From NCBI RefSeq assembly GCF_029846715.1, contig NZ_JARVWW010000045.1:1-59325 (forward strand): DNA of 59,325 nucleotides. Direction: 5' to 3'. Both the position numbers and the translations under genes were made by a program. How positions within the stretch are numbered: position 1 is the stretch's first letter; every line of letters starts with the position of its first letter. Origin of the DNA: Bradyrhizobium nivariense. GTDB lineage: Bacteria; Pseudomonadota; Alphaproteobacteria; Rhizobiales; Xanthobacteraceae. The notes under the pieces are model-generated. The model saw nothing but the letters and a program-made list of their open reading frames with translations. It was not told the origin of the DNA and did no database searches. This document shows, in pieces, positions 1 to 9,082 of the stretch.

Positions 1-70
1 GCCGATCGCGATCTCGCTACGTCAGACAGCCCATAAGGCTTCGGTGGGTATCGATCCGATCGAACGGCGA

Positions 71-98
71 CCCAGCTCGGGCGGCCACCCGGGCTGGG
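71..98. repeat. GC-rich inverted repeat (possible terminator of an upstream gene)
   Basis: CCCAGC-TCGGG and CCCGG-GCTGGG can pair around a short loop. There is no T-run, so a terminator role is weak. The remainder of bases 1-143 shows no gene. Confidence 0.4.
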
Positions 99-143
99 CC
101 ATTCCTCACGGAACGGGATCAATATAACCGATCGCGCTAATAC

Positions 144-225
144 AAGGATGGGTAGAGCCCTTGCGAAACCCATCATTCCACGATCGACGTTGATGGGTTT
201 CGCTTCCGCTCAACCCATCCTACGA
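144..225. repeat. Long imperfect palindromic intergenic repeat
   Basis: The left arm (AGGATGGGT, GAGC, GCGAAACCCATCA) is mirrored by the right arm (TGATGGGTTTCGC, GCTC, ACCCATCCT) around a spacer of about 15 bases. Elements with this GGATGGGT...GCGAAACCCATC core are recalled as common dispersed repeats between rhizobial genes. It abuts the stop codon of the metallopeptidase gene and could act as its 3' hairpin. Confidence 0.7.
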
Positions 226-226
226 G

Positions 227-1012
227 CTAACCAGCTTGATCGCCGTCCTGATATCGATCGTAGACTCTATCGCAGGCCCGGCACATGTATCTTGATCCAT
301 TGACCGGAAACAGTTCCTTTTGACCGCAAGATAAACATGGGTCGTTGAGGAATGAGATGGTCCGGCTATCGGAGTTTGTCGGTCCAACGATTGCTTTGAA
401 TTCGTCGGCCATTCGACGAACTCTTTCAGCCGACAGCGGTCTTTCGATCTCCTCCAACATCTGCTCGTAGTAGATTCTCGCTGCTTCCAGGCTTAGCCCA
501 AATCGAATTGCAACTTCGTCTGCCGACGACAGGCTCCGTGCCGTTTCGTCGTTGATTAAGAACGCAGCCGCGAAAGTCATCGCCTGCCGTTCAGCCGATT
601 GGAAGTTCGGAATCCAGCTGAGTCTTGCGTTGCCCTGTTGCCTTCTCGGCATTGAGGCGCCCTGGAGCAGGTGTCGAGCATGCAACGTGGCGTGGCCTAG
701 CTCGTGTGCGATGGTAAAACGGGGGTAGCCGTGACCTAACAACGCGTCATGACGGATGCTTCGCCTGATGCGAGTTAGGATGCGGACGCCGTCGAACGTG
801 GTGAGGCCAGAGTCATCGGGAAGCTCTGCATCCGATACGGTTTCGAGACGAAATGGCTTGGGCCCGAGCATCGTCCAAATTTGATCTACTGCCTCAAGGG
901 CTATTAAGTCCACGAAATCGGCATCTGAAAGATTAAGGTAGCTGCGAGCTCGCTTCGCTAGCCCTCGAACCTGCGTACTACCAAGTCCATCAACGTTGTA
1001 ATCGTCTGACAT
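227..1012 (-). CDS. ImmA/IrrE family metallo-endopeptidase
   Basis: Predicted zinc metallopeptidase of the ImmA/IrrE (COG2856) type, 261 aa. The HELGHATLHARH stretch, at about residues 103-114, supplies the HExxH zinc-binding helix, and QAMTFAAAFLI matches the downstream conserved helix of the family. Members usually cleave a partner HTH repressor, as ImmA does with ImmR and IrrE with DdrO. The C-terminal 40 residues carry two Cys pairs (CLSCG and CRAC) that look like a small zinc ribbon, an addition to the core domain. No HTH gene is adjacent, so its substrate cannot be inferred from context. Family call is strong; biological role is unknown. Confidence 0.85.
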   Translation of the reverse strand: MSDDYNVDGLGSTQVRGLAKRARSYLNLSDADFVDLIALEAVDQIWTMLGPKPFRLETVSDAELPDDSGLTTFDGVRILTRIRRSIRHDALLGHGYPRFTIAHELGHATLHARHLLQGASMPRRQQGNARLSWIPNFQSAERQAMTFAAAFLINDETARSLSSADEVAIRFGLSLEAARIYYEQMLEEIERPLSAERVRRMADEFKAIVGPTNSDSRTISFLNDPCLSCGQKELFPVNGSRYMCRACDRVYDRYQDGDQAG

Positions 1013-1079
1013 CGTTTTTGTCCCGTCAATTCGATCTTTACTTCATCTCCCCCAAAGATAGCCTAAGATAAAAGCAACC

Positions 1080-1286
1080 CTATGCCTTGCGCCATTTGTC
1101 GGGCGAACCGCGTGAGGTTTCACGGACTCGTTCGACATGGGGGCGGCTTTCTGGACTGAGCTCTTTGGCTCGAGCGATCGCTTCGCGCTGCGTGGGTAGC
1201 ACGTCGCTCGCGCGCTCGGAATTTGCTCGGCGAACAGCGTAGTCGCCCTCGTCGCGCCGTTCGATATAGATACGTTTGTCTTTCAT
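1080..1286 (-). CDS. Small DUF2188 family protein
   Basis: A 68-residue basic protein. The pattern of a short beta hairpin (RIYIERRDEGDYAVRRAN) followed by a helix beginning TQREAIARAKEL resembles DUF2188, a small domain of unknown function. The ATG at 1286 is chosen because an AAGGAGT ribosome-binding site (complement of 1291-1297) lies just upstream. A longer reading from 1301 would put that site inside the gene. It follows nrdJ on the same strand after a strong terminator, so it is probably transcribed on its own or by read-through. No specific function can be assigned. Confidence 0.7.
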   Translation of the reverse strand: MKDKRIYIERRDEGDYAVRRANSERASDVLPTQREAIARAKELSPESRPHVERVRETSRGSPDKWRKA

Positions 1287-1305
1287 CTTCACTCCTTGCA
1301 TTTAG

Positions 1306-1332
1306 AAAAAAGCCCGGGGCTAACCCCGGGCA
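1306..1332 (-). terminator. Intrinsic terminator of nrdJ
   Basis: Read on the minus strand: GCCCGGGG, a TTAG loop, CCCCGGGC, then six T. This is a textbook Rho-independent terminator immediately after the nrdJ stop codon. Confidence 0.9.
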
Positions 1333-1340
1333 TTTCCACT

Positions 1341-4300
1341 TCAAGAGCAACCAGTCGTCGAACCACACGTGTCACATTTCATGCACGTGCCGTTTCTCAC
1401 TAAGGTAAAATTTCCGCACTCGCTGCACATCTCGCCTTCGTAGCCTTTGGCCTTCGCTTCCGCGCGGCGCTCGGCCTTGGAAGGCACCATGGTCTGTGCG
1501 CTGCCGGCCTTGCTCCACTGCAGGGCCTCCAGTTTCTCCGTTGGCGAGAGGTCGTGGGCCACTTCCTGCTTCAGCGCGACCGCGCCTTCCAGGGTATCGC
1601 CGACACGGGCCGATGCACCGTGCGAGGCGAGCGAGGTGACCTTGGAGCCGCCGGCCGGCGCGCTGTCGTTGCCTTGCGCGACCGCGGTCGAGCCGCCGCG
1701 CATCACCACGAGGTTGTCGGTGCGGGAGCGGGTGAGGCCGCGCGACACCAGTTTTGTGGCGCGGTGGTTGGCGTCATCAGGCTCCTTGCCTTCCTCGACG
1801 CCCTTGCCGAGCACGTCGAACCCGGTCTCGCTGGGATCGACATGGGCGAGGTCGAAGCGGCTGAGGTAGCTCACCGCCAGCTCGCGGAAGACGTAGTCGA
1901 GGATCGAGGTCGCGTACTTGATGCTGTCGTTGCCCTGCACGGGGCCCGCCGGCTCGAAGCGGGTGAAGGTGAAGGCGTCGACATATTCGTCGAGCGGCAC
2001 GCCGTACTGGAGGCCGAGCGACACCGCGATGGCGAAGTTGTTGATGAAGGAGCGAAGGGCGGCGCCCTCCTTGTGCATGTCGATGAAGATCTCGCCGATG
2101 CGGCCGTCGTCATACTCGCCGGTGCGCAGATAGACCTTGTGGCCGCCGACGACCGCCTTCTGGGTGTAGCCCTTGCGGCGATCCGGCATCTTCTCGCGCT
2201 CGCGCATCACGATGATGCGCTCGACCAGCTTCTCGACGATCTTTTCCGAGACCTGGGCGGTGCGTGCCGCCATCGGCTTGTCGTAGAGATGATCGACCGC
2301 ATCATCCTCGTCCTCATCGTCGCTGATGAGCTGCGAGTTGAGCGGCTGGCTGAGCTTGGAGCCGTCGCGATAGAGCGCGTTGGCTTTCAGTGCCAGCTTC
2401 CACGACAGCATGTAGGCGGACTTGCAGTCCTCCACCGTGGCGTCGTTCGGCATGTTGATGGTTTTCGAGATCGCACCCGAGATGAAGGGCTGCGCCGCTG
2501 CCATCATGCGGATGTGGCTCTCGACCGACAGATAGCGCTTGCCGACCTTGCCGCAGGGATTGGCGCAGTCGAACACCGGATAGTGCTCGGCCTTGAGGTG
2601 CGGAGCACCTTCCACCGTCATCGCGCCGCAGATGTGGACGTTGGCCGCCTCGATCTCGCGCTTGGTGAAGCCCACGGCCTGAAGCAGGTCGAAGCCGGGG
2701 GCGGCGATCGCCTCGGCACCGATGCCGAGCTGGTCGCGAATAAAATCTTCGCCAAAGGTCCATTTGTTGAAGGCGAACTTGATGTCGAAGGCGGTCGGCA
2801 GCGCCTTCTCGACCTTGGCGATGGCCTCGTCGGTAAAGCCCTTGGCCTTCAGCGTCGAGGCGTTGATGCCGGGCGCGTTGGAGAGCGAGCCGTGGCCGAC
2901 GGCATAGGCCTCGATCTCCGCGATGTCAGCTTCGCGATAGCCGAGCGCGCGCAGTGCGGCGGGGACCGCGCGGTTGATGATCTTGAAGTAGCCGCCGCCG
3001 GCGAGCTTCTTGAACTTTACCAGCGCGAAGTCGGGCTCGATGCCTGTGGTGTCGCAATCCATGACGAGGCCGATCGTGCCGGTCGGCGCGATCACCGTGG
3101 TCTGGGCGTTGCGATAGCCGTGCTTCTCGCCGAGCTCGAGCGCCCCGTCCCAGGCCGCCTGCGCATGCGACACCAGATCGGCCTGCGGGCAGGAGACCAG
3201 GTCCATCGGCACTGGATTGACGCCGAGCGCCTCGTAGCCGTTGGACTGGCCATGGGCGGCGCGGCGGTGGTTGCGGATCACGCGCAGCATGTGCGCGGCG
3301 TTCTTCTTGTAGCCGGGGAAGGTGCCGAGCTCGGCAGCCATCTCGGCCGAGGTCTTGTAAGTGATGCCGGTCATCACGGCGGTCAGCGCGCCGCAGAGCG
3401 CGCGGCCTTCCTTGGAGTCGTAAGACAGACCCATGGTCATCAGCAGGCCGCCGATATTGGCGTAGCCGAGGCCGAGCGTGCGGAACTCGTAGGAAAGCTC
3501 GGCGATCGACTTCGACGGGAACTGCGCCATCATCACCGAGATTTCGAGCACGATGGTCCAGAGCCGGCAGAGATGCTCGTAGCCTTCGACGTCGAAGCGC
3601 TTGGAGGGGATGTCGTAGAACGTCAGCAGGTTGGCGGAGGCGAGGTTGCACGCCGTGTCGTCCAGGAACATGTATTCCGAGCACGGATTGGAGGCGCGGA
3701 TGTCGCCGGACGCCTTGCAGGTGTGCCAGTCGTTCATGGTGGTGTTGAAGTGCAGGCCCGGGTCGGCCGAGGCCCAGGCGGCGTAGCCGATCTTCTCCCA
3801 GAGGTCGCGCGCCTTCAGGGTCTTGGTGATCTTCTTAGTCGTGCGGCCCACCAGATTCCAGTCGCCGTCGGTCTCGACCGAGCGCAGGAAATCGTCCTTC
3901 AGCGAGACCGAATTGTTGGAGTTCTGGCCGGAGACGGTGAGATAGGCTTCCGAATCCCAGTCGGTGTCGTAGACGTCGAACTGGATGTCCTTGTAGCCTT
4001 GCTTGGCGAACTGGATGACGCGCTTGATGTAGTTGTCGGGCACCAGGCTGCGGCGCGCGAGCTTGATCTCGCGGCGGAGCGCCGGGTTCTTCTCGGGGTC
4101 GAAGCAATCGTCGCCCGAGCCTTCGCAGTTGACGCAGGCCTTGAGCACCGCCTTGAGGTGCTTCTGGTTGATCTTGGATCCGGTGACGAGGGCGGCGACC
4201 TTCTGCTCCTCCTTCACCTTCCAGTCGATATAGGTCTCGATGTCGGGGTGATCGACGTCGACGACGACCATCTTGGCGGCGCGGCGCGTGGTGCCGCCCG

Positions 4301-5108
4301 ACTTGATCGCGCCCGCGGCGCGGTCGCCGATCTTGAGGAAGCTCATCAGGCCGGACGAGCGGCCGCCGCCGGAGAGGCGTTCGCCTTCGCCGCGCAGGCG
4401 CGAGAAGTTGGAGCCGGTGCCGGAGCCGTATTTGAACAGGCGGGCTTCGCGGACCCAGAGGTCCATGATGCCGCCTTCGTTGACGAGGTCGTCACCGACG
4501 CCCTGGATGAAGCAGGCGTGCGGCTGCGGATGCTCGTAGGAGGATTTCGACCGGGTCAGCTTGCCGGTGAAGGGGTCGACGTAATAATGGCCCTGGCCGG
4601 GGCCGTCGATGCCATAGGCCCAGTGCAGACCGGTGTTGAACCATTGCGGCGAGTTCGGCGCGACCATCTGCATGGTCAGCATGTAACGAAGCTCGTCGTA
4701 GAAGGTCTGGGCGTCCTCGTCGGAGGAGAAGTAGTTGCCCTTCCAGCCCCAATAGGTCCAGCAGCCGGCGAGACGGTCGAACACCTGCTTGGCCGAGAGC
4801 TCGCTGACATAGCGCTCTTTCTCGGGCAGAAGGCTAAGTGCCTCGGTGTCGGGCACGGAGCGCCACAGGAAGGAGGGGACGGACTCTTCCTCGACCTTCT
4901 TCAGGCGCGCGGCGACGCCCGCCTTGCGGAAGTACTTCTGGGCGAGGACGTCGGAGGCGACCTGCGACCACTCGGTCGGCACCTCGACGTTCTCGAGCTT
5001 GAACACGACCGAGCCGTCGGGATTCCTGATCTCCGACGTGGTCAGCCGGAAATCGATCCCGGCGTAAGGTGACTGTCCCGAAGTGGTGTGGCGCCGCTCA
5101 ATCCGCAT
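1341..5108 (-). CDS. nrdJ: Adenosylcobalamin-dependent (class II) ribonucleoside-diphosphate reductase
   Basis: Reduces ribonucleotides to deoxyribonucleotides using vitamin B12 to start radical chemistry, so no oxygen-sensitive or di-iron subunit is needed. At 1255 aa it is the long class II form of Rhizobiales. Visible signatures are the early segment APNSPQWFNTG, the glycine-rich FKYGSGTGSNFSRLRG loop, the active-site NPCSE motif, and a C-terminal Cys-rich tail (CSECG, CMKCDTCG, ending GCS) that relays electrons from thioredoxin. The ATG at 5108 (MRIERRHTTSG) fits family N termini better than an in-frame ATG 34 codons upstream. Expression is probably controlled by NrdR through the boxes near 5.56-5.6 kb. 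Confidence 0.95.
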   Translation of the reverse strand: MRIERRHTTSGQSPYAGIDFRLTTSEIRNPDGSVVFKLENVEVPTEWSQVASDVLAQKYFRKAGVAARLKKVEEESVPSFLWRSVPDTEALSLLPEKERYVSELSAKQVFDRLAGCWTYWGWKGNYFSSDEDAQTFYDELRYMLTMQMVAPNSPQWFNTGLHWAYGIDGPGQGHYYVDPFTGKLTRSKSSYEHPQPHACFIQGVGDDLVNEGGIMDLWVREARLFKYGSGTGSNFSRLRGEGERLSGGGRSSGLMSFLKIGDRAAGAIKSGGTTRRAAKMVVVDVDHPDIETYIDWKVKEEQKVAALVTGSKINQKHLKAVLKACVNCEGSGDDCFDPEKNPALRREIKLARRSLVPDNYIKRVIQFAKQGYKDIQFDVYDTDWDSEAYLTVSGQNSNNSVSLKDDFLRSVETDGDWNLVGRTTKKITKTLKARDLWEKIGYAAWASADPGLHFNTTMNDWHTCKASGDIRASNPCSEYMFLDDTACNLASANLLTFYDIPSKRFDVEGYEHLCRLWTIVLEISVMMAQFPSKSIAELSYEFRTLGLGYANIGGLLMTMGLSYDSKEGRALCGALTAVMTGITYKTSAEMAAELGTFPGYKKNAAHMLRVIRNHRRAAHGQSNGYEALGVNPVPMDLVSCPQADLVSHAQAAWDGALELGEKHGYRNAQTTVIAPTGTIGLVMDCDTTGIEPDFALVKFKKLAGGGYFKIINRAVPAALRALGYREADIAEIEAYAVGHGSLSNAPGINASTLKAKGFTDEAIAKVEKALPTAFDIKFAFNKWTFGEDFIRDQLGIGAEAIAAPGFDLLQAVGFTKREIEAANVHICGAMTVEGAPHLKAEHYPVFDCANPCGKVGKRYLSVESHIRMMAAAQPFISGAISKTINMPNDATVEDCKSAYMLSWKLALKANALYRDGSKLSQPLNSQLISDDEDEDDAVDHLYDKPMAARTAQVSEKIVEKLVERIIVMREREKMPDRRKGYTQKAVVGGHKVYLRTGEYDDGRIGEIFIDMHKEGAALRSFINNFAIAVSLGLQYGVPLDEYVDAFTFTRFEPAGPVQGNDSIKYATSILDYVFRELAVSYLSRFDLAHVDPSETGFDVLGKGVEEGKEPDDANHRATKLVSRGLTRSRTDNLVVMRGGSTAVAQGNDSAPAGGSKVTSLASHGASARVGDTLEGAVALKQEVAHDLSPTEKLEALQWSKAGSAQTMVPSKAERRAEAKAKGYEGEMCSECGNFTLVRNGTCMKCDTCGSTTGCS

Positions 5109-5528
5109 GGTCTTGCCCCGTCCTATCTTTGACCGGTCCCGCCTTCGTTCAGGCGTGCCGGGTCGACATTTCGCTTCGCGGTGCTTGAGGGCCGTCTGGC
5201 CCCTGGGCAACGCAGTTCAGCCGGTGGACCCGGCCCATTTTCTCCCGACGCGATTGTTCGATGCGCGCACCGATCATCCGCCGGCATGTCCAGACCCATC
5301 CGCCCCAAAGGGATGAGCCCGACATGCGTTCAACGCCCCACAACGTCACGTCTTCAACCATTGCCATCCGAGCCTGTTTCCAGCCCGTTCTGACGCCCGA
5401 AAGGTCCGCTCTCGCCGGGCAGACAAGCCCTTATCCCGCTGCCTTTGTCTGGCTTGGCGGAGTGCTGTTTTGCAGACCCTTTGGGGAGTGCCGGCGGGAC
5501 GCAAACACACTCGCGCCGAACGGATCGA

Positions 5529-5557
5529 AAACTAGGACTCTCCGTTACGCCCGTCAA
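5529..5557 (-). promoter_or_regulatory. Putative sigma70-type promoter of nrdJ
   Basis: On the minus strand, TTGACG (5557-5552) is separated by 17 bases from TAGTTT (5534-5529). The -35 overlaps the proximal NrdR box. The -10 is weak, so this rests on spacing and context. Confidence 0.4.
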
Positions 5558-5598
5558 GAACTAGTGCGAGTTCCTGAATCAAATACTAAATATGGTGG
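5552..5598. promoter_or_regulatory. Two candidate NrdR boxes upstream of nrdJ
   Basis: ATACTAAATATGGTGG (5583-5598) matches the NrdR consensus ACACWATATATWGTGT at 12 of 16 positions. CGTCAAGAACTAGTGC (5552-5567) matches at 9 of 16, including the TAGTG half-site. Their centres are 31 bp apart, the three-turn spacing typical of NrdR operator pairs. Confidence 0.55.
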
Positions 5599-5870
5599 AT
5601 TGCGGGGGATAACAGGGGGCAGGCCCGCACCTGTTGTTGAGCCAAGTATCAGTGAGTCCTCAGGGATTCCCAACCGAAAAAATTTGCATGTTGTGGTGTC
5701 GCGGAGGCTTCACCCCGCTGTTCACAGGGCAGGTATATTTTTCAGGACCGGGGTTGCCACCGCTGGACTCACGTAGGGCTACGGAAGGTGACGGCAGGCA
5801 TGCCCGCCGGGGTGGTGGTCGGATGCGCGAATCCGCGCCAAGCTGAGCCCGATTTTGCCGGACTACCCAC

Positions 5871-6767
5871 ATGCTTGATTCGACAAGGCCGGTGCTGCGA
5901 CCGCGCATCGCCCCGGCCGGCCTGATGTTCCTCGCCATCACCTCGGTGGGCTGGGGTTTCAACTGGCCGGTGACGAAATTCCTCCTCTCCGAGCTGCCGC
6001 CGCTGACCTTGCGTGGGGTGACGGGCGTGCTGGGCGCGATTCTGCTGGCGGCGCTGGCGGTGATCCGCCGGCAGAGCCTCAAGGTCGAGCCCGCGATCTG
6101 GCCGCGCCTCATCACCGCCGCCATGCTCAACGTCACCGGCTGGATGGTGCTGATGGGCCTGGCGCTGCTCTGGCTGCCGGCGAGCGAGGCGGCGCTGATC
6201 GCCTACACCATGCCGGTCTGGGCCTCGCTGATTGCCTGGCCCGTGCTCGGCGAGCGGCCGACATTGTTGCGCACCATCGCGCTGGTGATGGCCTTTGCCG
6301 GCCTGGCCTCGATCATGGGCGGCAATGGCTTTGCCGCCACCGCGGACAAGCTGCCGGGCATCATCATGGCGCTGTGCGGCGCGATCGGCTTCGCGCTCGG
6401 CACGGTGTTCTCGAAGAAGTATCCCATCCGTCTGCCGCCGATCACCGCAGCCGCCTGGCAGATCGGGATCGGCTGCCTGCCGATCTCGATCATCGGCCTC
6501 ATCATCGAGACCACGCATCTGGAGCAGGTGACGCCGGTCGGCTGGTGGCTCGTGGTCTATTCGACCGTGGTGCAGTTCTGCATCGCCTATGTCAGCTGGT
6601 TCGCAGCACTTGCGCGCCTGCCGGCCTCGGTCGCCGCGATCGGCACCATGGCCGTGCCTGTGATCGGCGTGGTGGCGTCGGCGATCGCGCTGGGCGAGCC
6701 GCTGGGCGCGGGGCAGATCGCATCGCTGATCTTCACGCTCGCAGCGGTGGTGCTGGCGACGCGCTAG
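5871..6767 (+). CDS. DMT-superfamily (EamA) transporter
   Basis: A 298-residue inner-membrane protein with about ten hydrophobic segments arranged as two EamA repeats; the first begins after GLMFLAITSVGWGFNWPVTK and the second near ITAAAWQIGIGCLPI. Such proteins usually export metabolites such as amino acids; the substrate cannot be read from sequence. The second-repeat pattern ending VAAIGTMAVPVIGVVASAI and LGEPLGAGQI is typical. It is divergent from nrdJ and convergent with the hybrid kinase gene, so it is probably a single-gene unit. A second, only distantly similar EamA gene lies near 49.2 kb. Confidence 0.9.
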   Translation: MLDSTRPVLRPRIAPAGLMFLAITSVGWGFNWPVTKFLLSELPPLTLRGVTGVLGAILLAALAVIRRQSLKVEPAIWPRLITAAMLNVTGWMVLMGLALLWLPASEAALIAYTMPVWASLIAWPVLGERPTLLRTIALVMAFAGLASIMGGNGFAATADKLPGIIMALCGAIGFALGTVFSKKYPIRLPPITAAAWQIGIGCLPISIIGLIIETTHLEQVTPVGWWLVVYSTVVQFCIAYVSWFAALARLPASVAAIGTMAVPVIGVVASAIALGEPLGAGQIASLIFTLAAVVLATR

Positions 6768-6781
6768 GATTCATATTTGAC

Positions 6782-6825
6782 GCGTTTTCTTGACGCGAAC
6801 CGGGATCGACTTCGCTCGAAAACGC
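6782..6825. repeat. Inverted repeat between convergent genes
   Basis: GCGTTTTC (6782-6789) pairs with GAAAACGC (6818-6825). It lies exactly between two convergent genes and may be a bidirectional terminator or a dispersed Bradyrhizobium intergenic repeat. Confidence 0.5.
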
Positions 6826-6826
6826 T

Positions 6827-9082
6827 TTAGCCCGCCATCCCCCCGCCGTTCAGCGCCTTCCTGATCATGTCGGCGAGCTGGTTGCGGCGATAGGGTTTTG
6901 TCAGCAGCATCACGCCGTCGTCGAGCTTGCCGTGGTGGACGATGGCGTTGTCGGTGTAGCCGGAGGTATAGAGCACCTTCAGGCCCGGGCGGCGCTTTGC
7001 GACCTCCTCGGCGAGCTCGCGCCCGCTCATGCCGCCGGGGATGACGACGTCGGTGAACAGGAGATCGAACGGCTGGCCGGTCTCGATCAACTCCAGCGCC
7101 GCTTTGCTGTCGGGCGCCGCGACGGTCTGGTAGCCGAGACTCCGGAGCTGTGCGGTGACGAAGTTGCGCACGAGACTGTCATCCTCGACCACGAAAATGA
7201 TCTCGGCGCCGCCTTCGGCTTGCGGCGTCGTGGTGGCGGCCACGTCCGTTATGCCTTCGCCCGGCGGCAGATAGAGCTTGATCGTGGTGCCGTGGCCTTC
7301 CTCGCTGTAGATCTTGATGTGGCCGCCGGACTGCTTGACGAAGCCGTAGACCATGGAGAGGCCGAGGCCACTTCCCTTGCCGACCTCCTTGGTGGTGAAG
7401 AACGGCTCGAATGCCTGCTGCTGCACTTCGGCCGGCATGCCGCTGCCGGTGTCGCTGACGGCGAGCATCACGTAAGGACCGGGGCGCACGTCGGGGTTAT
7501 TCTGCGCATAGGCCTCGTCGAGCACGACCCGGTGGGCCTCGAACAGCAGCTTGCCGCCGTTCGGCATGGCGTCGCGGGCGTTGATCGCCATGTTGAGCAC
7601 GGCATTGGTGAGCCGGGACGGATCGATGTGCGAGGTCATCGACCCCTGTTCCAGCACGGTCTCGATCTGGATCTGCTCGCCGAGGGTGGGGCGCAGGAGT
7701 TTTGCGATGTCCGCAACCGCAGCGTTGATCTCGACGTCGCGCGGCTGGAGCGGCTGCCTGCGCGCAAAGGCGAGCAGATGCTGGATCAGCTCGGCGCAGC
7801 GCTCGGCGGCCTCGTCGATCAGCCGCGCCGTGCGCTGGAGTTCGGGCTGGGTCTTCAGGCTCGCCACCAGCGTCTCGGTGTTGCCGGAGATGACGGTCAG
7901 CATGTTGTTGAAGTCGTGCGCGACGCCGCCGGTCAGCTTGCCGATGGCATCCAGCTTCTGCGACTGGTACAGCTGCCGCTCGGTCTCGCGCGACATGGTC
8001 GCGTCGTGATAGACCAGCACCGCGCCGGAAATGTCGCCTTGGCCGTCCAGCATCGGCCGGCCGCTGATCATGAGGTGACGGGGAGCATTGCCGCTGTGCG
8101 GGCGGACGATCATCTCCATATCCTCGAACTGCTCGCCGCGCAGCACGCGTGCCGACGGCAGCTCGTCGGGCTTGAGCGGGGTGACGCCGTCGCCGTGAAG
8201 CACCTCGGACAGCGCGCGCAGATTGCGCAGGTTCATGCCGGTCCGGTGCAGCAGCATGCGCTCCGCGGCCGGATTGGACAGAAGGACATTGCCCTCGGTA
8301 TCGATGACCAGCACCGCCTCCGCCATGCTGTGAAAGGTGCTCTGGAGCACGTTGACCGACAGGCGCAGCTCGTCATGCGCGGTGACCAGATGCTCGGTGC
8401 GCTCGGCCACCGCGGCCTCGAGCTGCTGGTTGGCGGCCGTGGTCTCCGATAGCGTGCTCTTGAGCGCGACCTCGGTGCGCTGGCTCTCGCGCATCACCAT
8501 CACGACCAGCAGCAGGATCACCAGCGCGCCGGCGACGTCGATGCCGAGCAGCACGATGCCGGTGCGGCGCGAATCCTGGGAGCGCGCGGCGAGCAATCGT
8601 TCTTCCTCTGCGCTCAAACGATCGAGATTGCCCGTCACCGTGTCCATGAGGCCACGGCCTTCGCCCTTGCCCTGGAGCGCGGCAATGCCGGACTGGTCGT
8701 CCCCGGCGCGCAGGCGCATGGCCTCGGCGGCGATCTCGAGCCGGCGCAGCGCCAGCGGTTCGGTACCCTCCAGCAGCCCGACCTGATCGGGATTGTCGCG
8801 GACGCCGCGCTTGAGGTCGGCGAGTGCCGGCGCGATCTGGGCCTGCACCGCATGAAACTCCTCGCTGAAGCCCGGGCTGCGGTAGATCTCGTAGCCGCGT
8901 GCGGCGCTCTCGGCGCGGCGCAGCAGCAAGCGCAGATCGGAGATCTTCTTCAGCACCTCGACGGTGTGATTGACCCAGGCCGCATCGGACCGTGACTTGA
9001 CGTCGAGGCCGATGGAGGCTGCGGTGATGATCAGGAGGATGGCAAGTCCAGCACCGAGAATGACGCGCTGCGTTGGGATCAA
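6827..9082 (-). CDS. CHASE3-PAS hybrid histidine kinase with C-terminal receiver
   Basis: Membrane sensor kinase of about 751 aa. Order of domains: transmembrane helix at the N terminus (VILGAGLAILLIITAASIG), CHASE3-like extracytoplasmic domain (RRAESAARGYEIY), second transmembrane helix (GIVLLGIDVAGALVILLLVV), coiled coil, PAS (about 255-370), HisKA with the phosphoacceptor in GGVAHDFNNMLTV, HATPase_c (GSGLGLSMVYGFV), and a receiver with its Asp in LLFTDVVIPGGMSG. The TTG at 9082 overlaps the TGA of the upstream receiver gene and places the membrane anchor at the N terminus; an ATG at 9130 would overlap that gene by 52 bases. It probably phosphorylates its own receiver and the neighbouring one. 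Confidence 0.9.
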   Translation of the reverse strand: MIPTQRVILGAGLAILLIITAASIGLDVKSRSDAAWVNHTVEVLKKISDLRLLLRRAESAARGYEIYRSPGFSEEFHAVQAQIAPALADLKRGVRDNPDQVGLLEGTEPLALRRLEIAAEAMRLRAGDDQSGIAALQGKGEGRGLMDTVTGNLDRLSAEEERLLAARSQDSRRTGIVLLGIDVAGALVILLLVVMVMRESQRTEVALKSTLSETTAANQQLEAAVAERTEHLVTAHDELRLSVNVLQSTFHSMAEAVLVIDTEGNVLLSNPAAERMLLHRTGMNLRNLRALSEVLHGDGVTPLKPDELPSARVLRGEQFEDMEMIVRPHSGNAPRHLMISGRPMLDGQGDISGAVLVYHDATMSRETERQLYQSQKLDAIGKLTGGVAHDFNNMLTVISGNTETLVASLKTQPELQRTARLIDEAAERCAELIQHLLAFARRQPLQPRDVEINAAVADIAKLLRPTLGEQIQIETVLEQGSMTSHIDPSRLTNAVLNMAINARDAMPNGGKLLFEAHRVVLDEAYAQNNPDVRPGPYVMLAVSDTGSGMPAEVQQQAFEPFFTTKEVGKGSGLGLSMVYGFVKQSGGHIKIYSEEGHGTTIKLYLPPGEGITDVAATTTPQAEGGAEIIFVVEDDSLVRNFVTAQLRSLGYQTVAAPDSKAALELIETGQPFDLLFTDVVIPGGMSGRELAEEVAKRRPGLKVLYTSGYTDNAIVHHGKLDDGVMLLTKPYRRNQLADMIRKALNGGGMAG

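Larger units (their letters stand above)
5109..5870. other. Long divergent intergenic region between nrdJ and the DMT transporter
   Basis: No convincing gene on either strand. It holds the predicted nrdJ promoter and NrdR boxes, then a stretch of about 400 bases that would be the nrdJ leader. Within that leader CAGACAA (5420-5426) can pair with TTGTCTG (5445-5451). A cobalamin riboswitch was looked for and not found. Confidence 0.6.

Noticed and set aside
1554..5072. A 1172-codon open frame antisense to nrdJ
   Set aside because: It mirrors a highly conserved enzyme in GC-rich DNA, has no family resemblance, and is explained by third-position bias.
5401..5520. Possible cobalamin riboswitch in the nrdJ leader (AAGCCAGACAAAGGCAG resembles a B12 box)
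   Set aside because: The GCCACTG and other core motifs are missing, and B12 riboswitches normally control the B12-independent reductase, not nrdJ.
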